NCBI RefSeq assembly: GCF_001563285.1
Contig: NZ_CP005188.1
Coordinates: 2,857,501-2,921,500, forward strand
DNA length: 64,000 bases
Direction of reading: 5' to 3'
Source of the DNA: Sphingobium sp. MI1205
Lineage (GTDB): Bacteria; Pseudomonadota; Alphaproteobacteria; Sphingomonadales; Sphingomonadaceae
Shown: in pieces, positions 45,424 through 55,083 of the stretch
Layout: every line of letters starts with the position of its first letter
How positions within the stretch are numbered: position 1 is the stretch's first letter
Notes under the pieces: generated by a model
Told to the model about the DNA's origin: nothing
Databases searched by the model: none
What the model saw: only the letters and a program-made list of their open reading frames with translations
Made by a program: the position numbers and the translations under genes

Positions 45424-45458
45424 CCTTCAAACCTTTATTGACGATCGAGTGGAGCGGC

Positions 45459-45722
45459 TCAGGCGAGCGCGCTGACCCGCTTCGTCAGACGGCCAAACTT
45501 GCGAGCCGCAGTATTCTTGTGCACGACGCCGCGCGCAACGCCACGCGCCAGTTCCGGCTGGACCGTCTGGAGAGCCGCAGCCGCAGCCGCCTTGTCGCCA
45601 GCGGCGAGAGCGCTTTCGACCTTCTTCACCAGGGTGCGGATCCGGCTGATGCGGGCGCCGTTGATTTCGGCACGGCGTTCGTTGCGGCGGATGCGCTTCT
45701 TGGCTTGCGGCGTATTGGCCAT
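45459..45722 (-). CDS. rpsT: 30S ribosomal protein S20
   Basis: An 87-residue basic protein starting [21 protein letters not shown], the hallmark of S20, which binds 16S rRNA early in 30S assembly. It ends [11 protein letters not shown]. It is followed by a strong terminator and then dnaA, the rpsT-dnaA order being common in alphaproteobacteria. Confidence 0.97.
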   Translation of the reverse strand: MANTPQAKKRIRRNERRAEINGARISRIRTLVKKVESALAAGDKAAAAAALQTVQPELARGVARGVVHKNTAARKFGRLTKRVSALA

Positions 45723-45797
45723 TTAAAGTCCTCGGTCTCGTCAAATCTCGTGAAAAGGACCGGTAGGAATCGCCTTCCAGTCCTCGTGAAGGTGCGG

Positions 45798-45826
45798 CCC
45801 TTACAGGGGATAAGCCCGAGCGTCAA
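45798..45826 (-). promoter_or_regulatory. candidate sigma-70 promoter of rpsT
   Basis: On the minus strand TTGACG (45826-45821) and TAAGGG (45803-45798) are 17 bp apart, about 75 bp before the rpsT start and just past the mutM stop. The -35 is near-consensus. Confidence 0.45.
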
Positions 45827-45840
45827 CGGTCGCGCGCGCG

Positions 45841-46653
45841 CTATTTCTGGCATTTGGGGCAGTAGAAGGTGGACCTGCCTCCATCCACGCGACGCCGGAT
45901 CAGCGCGCCGCATGCGCAGCTTTCCCCTTCCCTGCCATAGACCCGCCACTGCTTGGAAAAATAGCCAAGCTCTCCATCGGGCCGCGCATAGTCGCGCAGG
46001 GTTGACCCTCCCGCCGCGATAGCCGCCGTCAAAACTTCCCGAATCGATTCAACCAGTAGCGCAAGACGGCTGCGGCCGATCCGCCCGGCTTCCCGCACCG
46101 GCGAAATTCCGGCCATGTTCAACGCTTCGCAGACATAGATATTGCCAAGGCCCGCGACCACGCGCTGATCGAGCAGCGCCGCCTTGATCGAGCTTGCCTT
46201 GCCGTGGAGTGCGGCTGCCAGATAGGCGGCGGAAAAATCCTGGCCCAGTGGTTCAGGGCCCATGCGCGTGAAGGGGCCATGATCCTGCCATGCGTCGCTG
46301 CGCACCAGATCAAGCGAGCCGAAACGACGCGGATCGTTGAGCGAGAGCAGACGCCCGCCGTCCGTTTCGATCAGCAGGTGATCGTGCGCGCCAATCTCCG
46401 CCGGATCGATCCGCCAGCGGCCGGACATGCCAAGATGAAAGATCAGCGTGTCACCGCGATCGGTGTCGATAAGCCCATATTTGGCCCGGCGGGAAAGGGA
46501 GGTGACAGTCGCACCCGTCAACCGCTGGCGCAGATCGACCGGTATGGGAAAGCGCAGGTCGGCGCGGCGGGCTTCCACGCGCGTGAGAACCGCGCCTTCC
46601 AGGACTGAACGCAGCCCCGCGACCGTGGTTTCGACTTCCGGCAATTCAGGCAT
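45841..46653 (-). CDS. mutM: formamidopyrimidine-DNA glycosylase
   Basis: A 270-residue bifunctional glycosylase/AP lyase that removes 8-oxoguanine. The N-terminus MPELPEVETT supplies the catalytic Pro2 and Glu3 once Met is removed. The helix-two-turn-helix block reads DQRVVAGLGNIYVCEALN, and the C-terminal zinc finger is C-A-C-G ... YCPKC. It reads leftward toward rpsT and is divergent from ubiE. Confidence 0.96.
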   Translation of the reverse strand: MPELPEVETTVAGLRSVLEGAVLTRVEARRADLRFPIPVDLRQRLTGATVTSLSRRAKYGLIDTDRGDTLIFHLGMSGRWRIDPAEIGAHDHLLIETDGGRLLSLNDPRRFGSLDLVRSDAWQDHGPFTRMGPEPLGQDFSAAYLAAALHGKASSIKAALLDQRVVAGLGNIYVCEALNMAGISPVREAGRIGRSRLALLVESIREVLTAAIAAGGSTLRDYARPDGELGYFSKQWRVYGREGESCACGALIRRRVDGGRSTFYCPKCQK

Positions 46654-46804
46654 TCAGATCATCCTGGGGCATGGATTGGGCTCGCCATATTGGCTCCTGG
46701 CCAGACTCGAAACGAAGGAATGGATAATTGGAAAGCCTGGCTGAACATTTTCGCCGATCTGGGGTGTTTCCTCGGGACATGCAAATGCTCTAGGAGGCTC
46801 GGCC

Positions 46805-47536
46805 ATGAACGACACTGCTTCTTTCGGCTATCGCGATGTGGATGCTTCTGAAAAGCAGGGGATGGTTCGCGCCGTCTTTTCCAATGTCGCGTCCAAATAC
46901 GACCTGATGAACGACGCCATGTCGGTAGGCGCGCACCGGCTGTGGAAGGACCAGTTTGTCAGCCGTGTCAAACCACGCAAGGATGAAGCGATCCTGGACA
47001 TGGCGGGCGGCACCGGTGACATCGCCTTCCGTCTGGCAAAGCATGGCGCGGCGATCACCGTTGCGGACATCAATCCCGAAATGCTGGCCGTTGGCGTCGA
47101 ACGGGCAAAGAAAAAAGGGCTGGAAGGACTGATCTGGTCCGAACAGAATGCCGAGGAGCTGAGTTTCAAGGACCGCAGCTTCGACGCCTACACCATCGCC
47201 TTCGGCATTCGCAATGTGACGCGGATCGACGAAGCGCTACGCGAGGCGCATCGCGTACTGAAATTTGGTGGGCGGTTTTTCTGCCTGGAATTTTCCACGA
47301 CCACCTGGCCGGGTTTTTCGGACATCTATGACGTCTATTCGCATCGGCTGGTGCCAAAGCTCGGCAAGCTGCTGGCCAATGATGAAGAAAGCTATCGTTA
47401 CCTGATCGAATCGATCAGGCGGTTCCCGCCAATGCCGGAGTTCGAACAGATGATCCGCGAAGCCGGATTTGCACAGACCAAGGTCGAACCCATCCTGGGC
47501 GGATTGGTCGCGATTCACTCTGGCTGGAAAGTGTGA
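46805..47536 (+). CDS. ubiE: UbiE C-methyltransferase (ubiquinone/menaquinone)
   Basis: A 243-residue class I SAM methyltransferase that methylates the ubiquinone ring at C2. It has the UbiE signatures FSNVASKYDLMNDAMSVGAHRLWKD and AFGIRNVTRIDEALREAHRVLKFGG, with SAM motif I ILDMAGGTGDIAFRL. It is followed after 66 bp by ubiB, the next ubiquinone gene, in the same direction. Confidence 0.96.
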   Translation: MNDTASFGYRDVDASEKQGMVRAVFSNVASKYDLMNDAMSVGAHRLWKDQFVSRVKPRKDEAILDMAGGTGDIAFRLAKHGAAITVADINPEMLAVGVERAKKKGLEGLIWSEQNAEELSFKDRSFDAYTIAFGIRNVTRIDEALREAHRVLKFGGRFFCLEFSTTTWPGFSDIYDVYSHRLVPKLGKLLANDEESYRYLIESIRRFPPMPEFEQMIREAGFAQTKVEPILGGLVAIHSGWKV

Positions 47537-47602
47537 GCGTGGCGCGCACAGGCAACCGCGCCGATCCCGATCACTCCCCCGGACGGGAGGGGCTGAACTA
47601 GG

Positions 47603-49144
47603 ATGGCTTCCCATCTGACGCATATCTGGCGGCTGCTGAAATGGGGCCGGACGCTCGCGCGGCATGGCGCGCTGACGGGTATCGAGCGCGACCCGTTGAC
47701 GCCGGCGCCGGTCCGGCGGCTGGTGCGGGTGGCGCGGGTGGGCGCGCGCGTGCCCAGCCAGCCCCGCTATGCCGATGCGTTTCAGGCGATTGGTCCAGCA
47801 GCGATCAAGCTGGGGCAAACGCTGGCGACGCGGCCGGATCTGGTGGGGGATCAGGCGGCGAACGATCTGCTGCGTTTGCAAGATGCCCTGCCACCAGTCC
47901 CCTTCGCGACGGTGCGGGCACAGATCGAGCAGAGTTTCGGGCGGCCGCTGGAAAGCATGTACAGCCGTTTCGATGAAATCCCCGTCGGCGCTGCCTCCAT
48001 TGCGCAGGTGCATCGAGCCATCACCAGGGAAGGCCGCGACGTCGCGGTTAAAGTGATTCGTCCCGGCGTGACCGATCAGTTCAACCGCGACATCCAGACC
48101 TATGAATGGGCGGCCGCGCATATCGAGATGCTGGGGAGTGAGGCCGCGCGGTTGCGGCCGCGGCTGGTAATCGCCAATTTGAAGCGCTGGACGGCGCGCG
48201 AGCTGGACCTGCGGCGCGAAGCCGCATCCGCCTCTGAACTGGCGGAAGCGATGGAGGCTCTGCCGGGCTACCGCGTGCCCGAGATCGATTGGGATCGCAC
48301 GACCGGCAAGGTCATGACGATGGAGTGGATCGACGGGATCAAGATTTCCGATCGCGACGCGCTCATCGCCGCAGGCCATGACATCAAGGATATCGCAGCC
48401 CGGCTGGTCAACGCCTTCCTGCGCCAGGCGATTGCCGAGGGCTTCTTCCATGCCGACATGCATCAGGGTAACCTGTTCGTCACCGCCAATGGCGATATCG
48501 TCGCGATCGATTTCGGCATCATGGGCCGGATCGACCGGCGCGCGCGGATGTGGCTGGCGGAAATCCTCTATGGCCTTATCACCGGCAACTACAGGCGCGT
48601 GGCCGAAATCCATTTCGAGGCTCAATATGTGCCCGGCCATCATAATGTAGAGGAGTTCGCGACCGCGCTACGCGCCGTGGGCGAGCCCATGCGGGGCAAG
48701 CCGGTGCGCGAGCTGTCGGTCGGCGGCATGCTGGACGGACTGTTCGCCATCACCCGCGATTTCGACATGCAGACCCAGCCGCATTTGCTGCTGCTGCAAA
48801 AGACGATGGTCATGGTGGAGGGGGTCGCGACCGCGCTCGACCCTGACATCAACCTGTGGGAAACGAGCGGCCCCTATGTAAAGGAATGGCTGCGCTCGGA
48901 ACTCGGCCCGGAGGCCAAGGCGGCTGATGCGCTGATCGAAAACTGGCGCACACTCCAGCGATTGCCGGGGCTGATCCGGCGGATCGAAGAAGCGTTCCCC
49001 GAGAAGGGCGGCGCACCGCCGCCGCCGCCGTTGACCGAGGTGAAGCTGATCCGCGTTGGCGGTGGCTGGCGCTACGCCGCTGTTGCAGGCTTTGCTGCGG
49101 TGGCTGGAGCGATCGTTACGGCCCTGCTACATCTACAGCTATGA
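47603..49144 (+). CDS. ubiB: UbiB kinase-like ubiquinone biosynthesis protein
   Basis: A 513-residue member of the atypical UbiB/ADCK kinase family. The KxGQ motif (AAIKLGQTLATRPDLV), the Ala-rich loop (PVGAASIAQVHRA), VAVKVIRPGV, HADMHQGNLFV (catalytic loop) and IDFGIMGRID are all present. The C-terminus has a membrane anchor (about residues 488-510). It supports the lipid-phase ubiquinone pathway. Its stop overlaps the coaBC start (ATGA), opening a tightly packed five-gene run. Confidence 0.95.
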   Translation: MASHLTHIWRLLKWGRTLARHGALTGIERDPLTPAPVRRLVRVARVGARVPSQPRYADAFQAIGPAAIKLGQTLATRPDLVGDQAANDLLRLQDALPPVPFATVRAQIEQSFGRPLESMYSRFDEIPVGAASIAQVHRAITREGRDVAVKVIRPGVTDQFNRDIQTYEWAAAHIEMLGSEAARLRPRLVIANLKRWTARELDLRREAASASELAEAMEALPGYRVPEIDWDRTTGKVMTMEWIDGIKISDRDALIAAGHDIKDIAARLVNAFLRQAIAEGFFHADMHQGNLFVTANGDIVAIDFGIMGRIDRRARMWLAEILYGLITGNYRRVAEIHFEAQYVPGHHNVEEFATALRAVGEPMRGKPVRELSVGGMLDGLFAITRDFDMQTQPHLLLLQKTMVMVEGVATALDPDINLWETSGPYVKEWLRSELGPEAKAADALIENWRTLQRLPGLIRRIEEAFPEKGGAPPPPPLTEVKLIRVGGGWRYAAVAGFAAVAGAIVTALLHLQL

Positions 49145-50388
49145 CTGAGCGCCGCATCCTCCTGATCGTCTCCGGCGGCATCGCTGCCTATAAATCGCTC
49201 GAACTGGTGCGGCTGCTCAAGAAGCGCGGCATTGCGGTGCGCGCCGTGCTCACTGAAAGCGCAGCCAATTTCGTAACGCCCTTGTCCCTTGGCGTGCTGA
49301 CCGAAGATCATGTCTACGGCGACATGTTCGACCTCAAGGAAGAGCGGGAGATCGGGCATATCCAGCTGAGCCGCCAGGCGGATCTTGTGGTGGTCGCGCC
49401 TGCTACGGCGAACATCCTGGCGAAGATGGCGAACGGCATCGCCGATGATCTGGCGACAACGCTGCTGCTGGCGACCGACAAGCCGGTGCTGGCCGTGCCA
49501 GCCATGAACGTGCGCATGTGGCACCATCGGGCGACGCAGCGGAACCTGGAGCGCCTGCGTGCCGACGGCATTCATGTCATGGAGCCGGACAGCGGCGAGA
49601 TGGCCTGCGGCGAATATGGCCAAGGCCGCCTGCCCGAGCCCGAGGCGATCGCCGCGGAAGTGGAGCGGATGCTGGCGCGTCCGGGCGCACAGGACCCACT
49701 GGCCGGACAGCCCGATTTCGAGACAGCGGAACTGCCCCTGAAGGGCCGTCACATCCTCGTCACCGCCGGTCCCACGCATGAGCCGATCGATCCGGTCCGC
49801 TACATCGCCAACCGATCTTCCGGCAAGCAAGGCTTCGCCATTGCAGCGGCGGCGGCGCGGGCGGGCGCGCGCGTGACTCTGGTCGCCGGGCCGGTGCACC
49901 TGCCGACCCCGGCGGCAGTCGACCGCGTGGATGTGGAAACTGCGCGGGAGATGATGGCGGCGGTAGAAGCGGCGCTGCCTGCCGATGCCGCCATCATGGT
50001 CGCGGCGGTCGCGGACTGGCGAACCGCAGATGCTTCGGGACAAAAGCTGAAAAAGGATGGGTCAGGCAAGCCTGCGCCTTTGCCGCTGGTGGAAAATCCC
50101 GACATTCTGGCGACGCTTGGAAAACATGGCCAGCGCCCTGCCCTGCTGATCGGTTTCGCCGCCGAGACCGAAAAGGTCGCCGAACATGCGCAGGCAAAGC
50201 TGGCGCGCAAGGGCGCTGACTGGATCATCGCCAATGACGTATCGGGTGACGTAATGGGCGGCGACAGCAACAGCGTGCACATCGTCACGGCGAATGGCGT
50301 CGAAAGCTGGGAGCATCTGCCCAAGGACGGCGTCGCCCACCGCATCATCGAAAAGGTCGCTCATGCCCTCTCCCCTGCATCCGATTGA
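49141..50388 (+). CDS. coaBC: bifunctional phosphopantothenoylcysteine synthetase/decarboxylase
   Basis: A 415-residue fusion. The N-terminal flavoprotein CoaC (about 1-185) has [34 protein letters not shown] and [14 protein letters not shown] (catalytic Cys). The C-terminal CoaB part begins [21 protein letters not shown] with ANRSSGKQG and the KLKKDG lysine. It converts phosphopantothenate to phosphopantetheine in CoA synthesis. It overlaps ubiB by 4 bp and dut by 26 bp. Confidence 0.96.
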   Translation: MTERRILLIVSGGIAAYKSLELVRLLKKRGIAVRAVLTESAANFVTPLSLGVLTEDHVYGDMFDLKEEREIGHIQLSRQADLVVVAPATANILAKMANGIADDLATTLLLATDKPVLAVPAMNVRMWHHRATQRNLERLRADGIHVMEPDSGEMACGEYGQGRLPEPEAIAAEVERMLARPGAQDPLAGQPDFETAELPLKGRHILVTAGPTHEPIDPVRYIANRSSGKQGFAIAAAAARAGARVTLVAGPVHLPTPAAVDRVDVETAREMMAAVEAALPADAAIMVAAVADWRTADASGQKLKKDGSGKPAPLPLVENPDILATLGKHGQRPALLIGFAAETEKVAEHAQAKLARKGADWIIANDVSGDVMGGDSNSVHIVTANGVESWEHLPKDGVAHRIIEKVAHALSPASD

Positions 50389-50827
50389 AATCCGCCTGAA
50401 ACGCCTTCCCCATGGCGAGGGGCTGCCCTTGCCCGCCTATGCGACCGCGCATGCTGCGGGGATGGATGTGGTTTCGGCGGAAGATGTGATCATCGTTCCG
50501 GGCGGCCGCCATGCGGTAGCGACCGGCTTCGCCATGGCCATTCCAGACGGCTATGAGGTGCAGGTACGACCGCGATCGGGCCTCGCGCTGAAGCATGGGA
50601 TCAGCCTGCCCAACACGCCCGGCACGATCGATGCGGATTACCGGGGGGAATTGAAGGTCATCCTCATCAATCTGGGCAACGAACCCTTCGTCATCGCGCG
50701 GGGGGACCGGATCGCGCAGCTGGTGGCGGCTCCCGTCCAGATGGCCCGCTTTGCCGAGGTCGAGGAACTGGATGAGACGTTACGGGGTTCAGGAGGTTTC
50801 GGTTCGACCGGAGTGGCATCCTCATGA
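50363..50827 (+). CDS. dut: dUTP diphosphatase
   Basis: A 154-residue trimeric dUTPase with the family motifs: HAAGMDV (1), [12 protein letters not shown] (2), [11 protein letters not shown] (3), [11 protein letters not shown] (4) and the C-terminal GSGGFGSTG (5) that closes over the substrate. It keeps uracil out of DNA and makes dUMP. The ATG at 50363 overlaps coaBC by 26 bp; the coaBC-dut pairing is widespread. It overlaps the next gene by ATGA. Confidence 0.95.
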   Translation: MPSPLHPIEIRLKRLPHGEGLPLPAYATAHAAGMDVVSAEDVIIVPGGRHAVATGFAMAIPDGYEVQVRPRSGLALKHGISLPNTPGTIDADYRGELKVILINLGNEPFVIARGDRIAQLVAAPVQMARFAEVEELDETLRGSGGFGSTGVASS

Positions 50828-51606
50828 ACCCTGCGCCGCTGACACTCTCCGACGAGCAGCTTGAGCGCTATGCGCGGCACATCGTCCTCAAGGAGATAGG
50901 CGGCGCCGGTCAGGCGCGGCTGCTGTCAGCGGACGTCGCGGTAATCGGCGCGGGCGGGATCGGCAGCCCGGCGATCCTTTATCTCGCGGCGGCGGGCGTG
51001 GGCACGATCCGCGTTATCGATGACGATCATGTCGCCCTAACCAATTTGCAGCGGCAAATTATGTTCGGCACGAGTGACATCGGCGCAGCCAAAGCCGAAC
51101 GCGCCATGACCGCGGTGGCACGGCTCAATCCCGATGTGAAGCTGATCCCGATCAACGCGCGTATCGGTTCAGACAATGCTGCGCTGATGCTGCGCGACGC
51201 CGATGTCGTGTTGGACGGGTGCGACAGTTTCGCCACGCGGCTCGCAGTGGCCGACTGCGCGCAAAGGCTGCGCATCCCACTGGTGTCGGCGGCGGTGGGA
51301 TCCTTCGAAGGACAACTGGCCACCTATCGCGGCTGGGAAAGCGACCAGCCCTGCTATCGTTGCCTGGTAGGCGACCCGCAGGACGCGCCGGAGCGCAACT
51401 GCGCGGAGACAGGTGTGATCGGGGCCCTGACCGGGGCGATGGGTAGCCTGGCGGCGCTGGAAGTCATCCGCGCGCTCGTTCCCTTCGGCGCTGATATGGC
51501 GGGCAAGCTGCTACTCGCCGACCTGCTTTCCATGCGCTTCCGCACGGTGAGCGTCGCCAAGGACCCCGGCTGCAAGGCCTGCGCCGCTGAGCTATGCGCG
51601 AACTGA
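50824..51606 (+). CDS. ThiF/MoeB/HesA-family adenylyltransferase
   Basis: A 260-residue E1-like enzyme that adenylates the C-terminal Gly of a ubiquitin-like sulfur carrier (ThiS or MoaD). [21 protein letters not shown] and [19 protein letters not shown] (nucleotide fold) are typical; zinc cysteines appear as CYRC and CKAC near the end, and a Cys in DAPERNC may be the reactive one. It lacks the rhodanese domain of MoeZ-type proteins. The thiS-thiG fusion elsewhere in the window is a candidate partner, but MoaD is equally possible. Confidence 0.88.
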   Translation: MNPAPLTLSDEQLERYARHIVLKEIGGAGQARLLSADVAVIGAGGIGSPAILYLAAAGVGTIRVIDDDHVALTNLQRQIMFGTSDIGAAKAERAMTAVARLNPDVKLIPINARIGSDNAALMLRDADVVLDGCDSFATRLAVADCAQRLRIPLVSAAVGSFEGQLATYRGWESDQPCYRCLVGDPQDAPERNCAETGVIGALTGAMGSLAALEVIRALVPFGADMAGKLLLADLLSMRFRTVSVAKDPGCKACAAELCAN

Positions 51607-51959
51607 GGATCATCGTCGCGACGGCCGATGCGGAGCGGCTGCGCGGCGCGCTGGTGCTGGCGAGTGCACAGGCGGCGCTGGGCGGGACCGCGAGCCTTTT
51701 TCTGCAACTGGATGGTGTGGCGTTACTCGCCCCTTCCGCCGGAGCCCCCAGAGATGCAACACATCGCTCGGCGGGTTTGCCGACGCTCGGCCAGCTTATC
51801 GCGGAAGCGCAGGCGTTGGACGTGGCCATCCTCGCCTGCCAGAGCGGAATGGCGTTGCACGGGCTTGCCGAGCAGGACCTTCCTCAGGGCGTTACGGTAA
51901 GCGGCCCTATCTCATTCCTCCAGGACACCAACGACGAGGCGCGGCTGATCTTCGCCTGA
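51594..51959 (+). CDS. DsrE-family sulfur-relay-like protein
   Basis: A 121-residue alpha/beta protein fitting the DsrE/DsrF-like fold: [37 protein letters not shown] at the start, [26 protein letters not shown] around the conserved-position cysteine (about C81), and [12 protein letters not shown] at the end. Such proteins can carry persulfide. It overlaps the E1-like gene by 13 bp, which suggests the two act together in sulfur transfer. The family call is moderate. Confidence 0.65.
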   Translation: MRELRIIVATADAERLRGALVLASAQAALGGTASLFLQLDGVALLAPSAGAPRDATHRSAGLPTLGQLIAEAQALDVAILACQSGMALHGLAEQDLPQGVTVSGPISFLQDTNDEARLIFA

Positions 51960-52021
51960 CAAGGCGAAGGGAGACGCAGCTTTGCATGTCATCGCTGGCC
52001 TGCTCGGCATCAGCCCTTCTA

Positions 52022-52049
52022 TTGACAGGCCGGGCGGCCCATTTATGGG
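52022..52049 (+). promoter_or_regulatory. candidate sigma-70 promoter of thrS-infC
   Basis: A perfect TTGACA (52022-52027) with TATGGG (52044-52049) 16 bp downstream, some 65 bp before the thrS start. The -35 is consensus; the -10 is weak. Confidence 0.4.
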
Positions 52050-52113
52050 GAAAGCGCGACTTTTTGCGCTGCCCTCGCTCCAAACTCACAGAAAGATCCC
52101 ACCCTTGTCCGTC

Positions 52114-54096
52114 ATGCTCAAGATCACCCTGCCCGATGGTTCCGTGCGTGAAGTCGCGCCCGGCACTACCCCGGCGGATATTGCGGCAGCGATCGGGCCG
52201 GGCCTGGCGAAGGCGGCCATCGCCGCACGGGTGGACGGCGAACTGCGCGACATCATGCGTCCGCTGGAGCAGGATTCGCATCTGGCGCTGGTGACATCAC
52301 GGGACGAGACGGACGCACTGGAACTGGCGCGGCATGATTTTGCCCATGTGCTGGCCGAAGCGGTGCAGGCGCTGTTTCCCGGCACGCAGATCACTTTTGG
52401 CCCCTCGACGGACGACGGCTTCTACTATGATTTCGCGCCGAAGGACCGGCCTTTCACCGAGGAGGATCTGCCCGCGATCGAGGCGAAGATGCGCGAGATC
52501 ATCGCCGCCAACAAGCCGCTGCGCCGCGAGGTGTGGAAGCGCGAAGACCTGATCGCGCGCTGGAAAGCCGAGGGCGAGACGTTCAAGGCCGAATGGGCGG
52601 CCGAGCTTCCCGAAGGCGAGGAACTGACAGTTTACTGGTCGGGCGATGAGTGGCTGGACATGTGCCGGGGTCCGCACCTTGCTTCGACTGGCAGGCTGGA
52701 TCCCGCCGCGTTCAAGCTCACCCGCGTGTCGGGCGCCTATTGGCGCGGCGATCAGAAGAATGCGATGCTCAGCCGCGTTTATGGCACCGGCTGGCTGAAC
52801 AAGAAGCAGCTTGAGGCGCATCTCCACAAGCTGGAGGAAGCGGGCAAGCGCGACCATCGCAAGCTGGGCGCGGAGATGGACCTGTTCCACCTTCAGCAGG
52901 AAGCGCATGGGTCGGTCTTCTGGCATCCCAAGGGCTATCTGATCTGGCGCGAGCTGGAAGCCTATATGCGTCGCGCGATCGACGCAGCAGGCTATCGCGA
53001 GGTCAAAACCCCGCAGGTGATGGACGCGCGCCAGTGGGAGCAGTCCGGCCATTGGGGCAAATATCGCGAAAATATGTTCGTCATCCCCGATGAGGTGCCG
53101 AACGTCGCGGATGAAGGGCCGCTGGTGTCGAATGACGCCGACTGGATGGCGCTCAAGCCCATGAACTGCCCCGCGCATGTCTTGATCTTCCGCCAGGGGA
53201 TCAAGAGCTATCGCGACCTGCCCCTGCGCTTCTACGAAAATGGATGCTGCCATCGCAACGAGCCGCATGGCGCGCTGCACGGGCTGATGCGTGTGCGCCA
53301 GTTCACCCAGGACGACGCGCATATCTTCTGCCGCGAAGACCAGATTGTCGAGGAAGTGCGCGCTTTCTGTGCGCTGGCCGACCGCATCTACAAGGATTTC
53401 GGCTTCACCTATTCGATCAAGCTGGCCCTGCGTCCCGAAAAACGGTTCGGCACGGAAGAAATGTGGGACATGGCCGAGGAAGAACTGCGCAACGCAGTCG
53501 CGGCGGCTGGGCTCAATACGCCCGAATATGGTTGGGAAGAACTGCCGGGTGAAGGCGCCTTCTACGCGCCCAAGCTGGAGTGGCATCTGACCGACGCGAT
53601 CGGGCGGACATGGCAGGTGGGCACAATCCAGTCCGACCGCGTTCTGCCGGAACGACTCGACGCATCCTATGTGGCCGAAGATGGCGAACGCCACCGGCCC
53701 GTGATGCTTCACAGAGCGATTTTCGGCTCCTACGAGCGCTTCATCGGCATCCTGATCGAACATTATGCAGGCAAGTTCCCGCTGTGGCTCGCCCCGGTTC
53801 AGGCAGTGGTGGCGACCATCGTGTCCGATGCGGACGACTATGCGCAGGCGGTTGCCGACAAGTTGCGGGCAGCGGGAATCCGGGCGGAAACCGACCTGCG
53901 CAACGAGAAGATCAACTATAAGGTGCGCGAGCATAGCCTTGCCAAAGTGCCCAATTTGCTGGTCGTTGGACGCCGCGAGGCTGACGAGGGCACGGTCGCG
54001 CTGCGCGAATTGGGCAAGGAGGGGCAGAACATCCTTTCGATTGATGAGGTGATCGAGCGACTTGCAAAAGAGGCCCGCGCGCCCGATATGCCATGA
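52114..54096 (+). CDS. thrS: threonyl-tRNA synthetase
   Basis: A 660-residue class II synthetase with the full domain set: TGS (about 1-60, [16 protein letters not shown]), the editing domain ([24 protein letters not shown] and the zinc-like [10 protein letters not shown]), catalytic core (motif 1 [20 protein letters not shown], motif 2 [19 protein letters not shown], motif 3 [20 protein letters not shown]) and a C-terminal anticodon domain. The ATG at 52114 gives the conserved start; a TTG nine bases upstream is possible. infC follows, as in many bacteria. Confidence 0.96.
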   Translation: MLKITLPDGSVREVAPGTTPADIAAAIGPGLAKAAIAARVDGELRDIMRPLEQDSHLALVTSRDETDALELARHDFAHVLAEAVQALFPGTQITFGPSTDDGFYYDFAPKDRPFTEEDLPAIEAKMREIIAANKPLRREVWKREDLIARWKAEGETFKAEWAAELPEGEELTVYWSGDEWLDMCRGPHLASTGRLDPAAFKLTRVSGAYWRGDQKNAMLSRVYGTGWLNKKQLEAHLHKLEEAGKRDHRKLGAEMDLFHLQQEAHGSVFWHPKGYLIWRELEAYMRRAIDAAGYREVKTPQVMDARQWEQSGHWGKYRENMFVIPDEVPNVADEGPLVSNDADWMALKPMNCPAHVLIFRQGIKSYRDLPLRFYENGCCHRNEPHGALHGLMRVRQFTQDDAHIFCREDQIVEEVRAFCALADRIYKDFGFTYSIKLALRPEKRFGTEEMWDMAEEELRNAVAAAGLNTPEYGWEELPGEGAFYAPKLEWHLTDAIGRTWQVGTIQSDRVLPERLDASYVAEDGERHRPVMLHRAIFGSYERFIGILIEHYAGKFPLWLAPVQAVVATIVSDADDYAQAVADKLRAAGIRAETDLRNEKINYKVREHSLAKVPNLLVVGRREADEGTVALRELGKEGQNILSIDEVIERLAKEARAPDMP

Positions 54097-54210
54097 GGCA
54101 GTGATGCCACATGGGGCCGGTAATTCCGCAGATGCGGACTTGCCGCCCCTTTCGGCTTTGCGCTAAAGGCCGCCAGAGCCGTTTTCGTAATTACCATAGG
54201 AGAAGCCGCT

Positions 54211-54756
54211 ATACGTCCCCCAATGATGCGCCGCCCGATGGCGCCGCCGCCTAAGTCCGGTCCCCGTTATAATGAGTTCATCACCGTGCCCAAGGTGCGC
54301 GTGATCGACGACGAAGGCGAAAATCTGGGCGTGATGTTTACGCAGGAAGCCATGGAGCGCGCTTACGAGATCGGGCTGGACCTGGTCGAAGTGTCGCCAA
54401 CGGCTGATCCGCCGGTTTGCAAATTCCTGGACATCGGCAAGTTCAAGTACGAAGCCCAGAAAAAGGCGAATATCGCCCGCAAGACCCAGAAGACGCAGGA
54501 ACTCAAAGAGATCAAGATGCGTCCGAACATCGACGATCATGATTATGATACGAAGATGAAGAAGGTCCATGACTTCATCGGCGATGGCGACAAGGTGAAG
54601 ATCACCCTGCGCTTCCGCGGTCGCGAATTGTCCCACCAGCAGCTGGGCATGCAACTTCTCCAGCGCGTGGCCGAAAATGTCGGCGAGATCGCGAAAGTCG
54701 AAGCCTACCCCCGCATGGAAGGCCGGCAGATGCTGATGGTGCTGGCGCCAAAATAA
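54211..54756 (+). CDS. infC: translation initiation factor IF-3, probable AUA start
   Basis: IF-3 of about 181 residues; it binds the 30S platform and checks initiation codons. The N-domain has [14 protein letters not shown] and [35 protein letters not shown]; the C-domain [19 protein letters not shown]. The first in-frame ATG is at 54223, but the only strong ribosome site, AGGAGA (54198-54203), lies 19 bases from it and seven bases from ATA at 54211, in frame four codons earlier. Because IF-3 genes commonly use AUU-type starts for self-repression, I choose AUA. rpmI and rplT do not follow. Confidence 0.93.
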   Translation: MRPPMMRRPMAPPPKSGPRYNEFITVPKVRVIDDEGENLGVMFTQEAMERAYEIGLDLVEVSPTADPPVCKFLDIGKFKYEAQKKANIARKTQKTQELKEIKMRPNIDDHDYDTKMKKVHDFIGDGDKVKITLRFRGRELSHQQLGMQLLQRVAENVGEIAKVEAYPRMEGRQMLMVLAPK

Positions 54757-54757
54757 T

Positions 54758-54777
54758 CGTAGCCCTCGAGGGCTACG
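54758..54777. repeat. perfect 20-bp palindrome after infC
   Basis: CGTAGCCCTCGAGGGCTACG starts two bases after the infC stop. As RNA it forms an 8-bp stem with a UCGA loop. It lacks a T run, so it may protect the 3' end or act with the terminator just beyond. Confidence 0.8.
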
Positions 54778-54781
54778 CAAT

Positions 54782-54816
54782 CGGGCGGGGTCTGGCGACA
54801 GGCTCCGCCCGTTTTT
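54782..54816 (+). terminator. rho-independent terminator after infC
   Basis: CGGGCGGGG / CTCCGCCCG form a 9-bp stem with one G-U pair and a 12-base loop, followed by five Ts. Confidence 0.85.
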
Positions 54817-54910
54817 CTCGTGCATGGGCCACAGAATGGCGCGAAGCGACCACTAGCGACCGATCGGGCCGGACACAGTGTATCGCTAGGAAACGGCCAT
54901 CCCCACTACT

Positions 54911-55022
54911 GTCACCCCAGCGAAGGCTGGGGTCTCATGCCATGGCTAGATAGGCTGGAAATACGTGCCAAGCCTTACCGGTGCATGCCATCGCCTGAGA
55001 TGCCAGCCTTCGCTGGCATGAC
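54911..55022. repeat. REP-like palindromic pair, copy 4
   Basis: The left arm GTCACCCCAGCGAAGGCTGG (from 54911) and the right arm ending CCAGCCTTCGCTGGCATGAC (to 55022) mirror each other over about 25 bp with a few changes; the spacer is about 61 bp, longer than in other copies. Confidence 0.8.
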
Positions 55023-55083
55023 GGGAGTTTATGTCAGCGTTCAGGTGAGGGCTGTCCGCAAACCGGACCATCTCCTTATCCGC

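Larger units (their letters stand above)
45024..45458. other. 435-bp region between dnaA and rpsT
   Basis: Both flanking genes read leftward, so this is the dnaA leader plus the end of rpsT transcription. It has an AT-rich patch at about 45268-45312, a terminator at 45395-45423 and four GANTC sites (45147, 45152, 45334, 45345). I found no match to the DnaA box TTATCCACA, so I do not call it oriC. The 70-codon frame on plus (45263-45475) is not credible. Confidence 0.65.
54757..55083. other. 327-bp convergent intergenic region
   Basis: Between infC and msrA, which converge. It holds a palindromic hairpin, a terminator and a REP-like pair, listed separately. I see no gene. Confidence 0.7.

Noticed and set aside
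45024..45458. Possible oriC between dnaA and rpsT
   Set aside because: An AT-rich patch exists, but no match to the DnaA box TTATCCACA or close variants was found, and the region is explained as dnaA leader and rpsT terminator.
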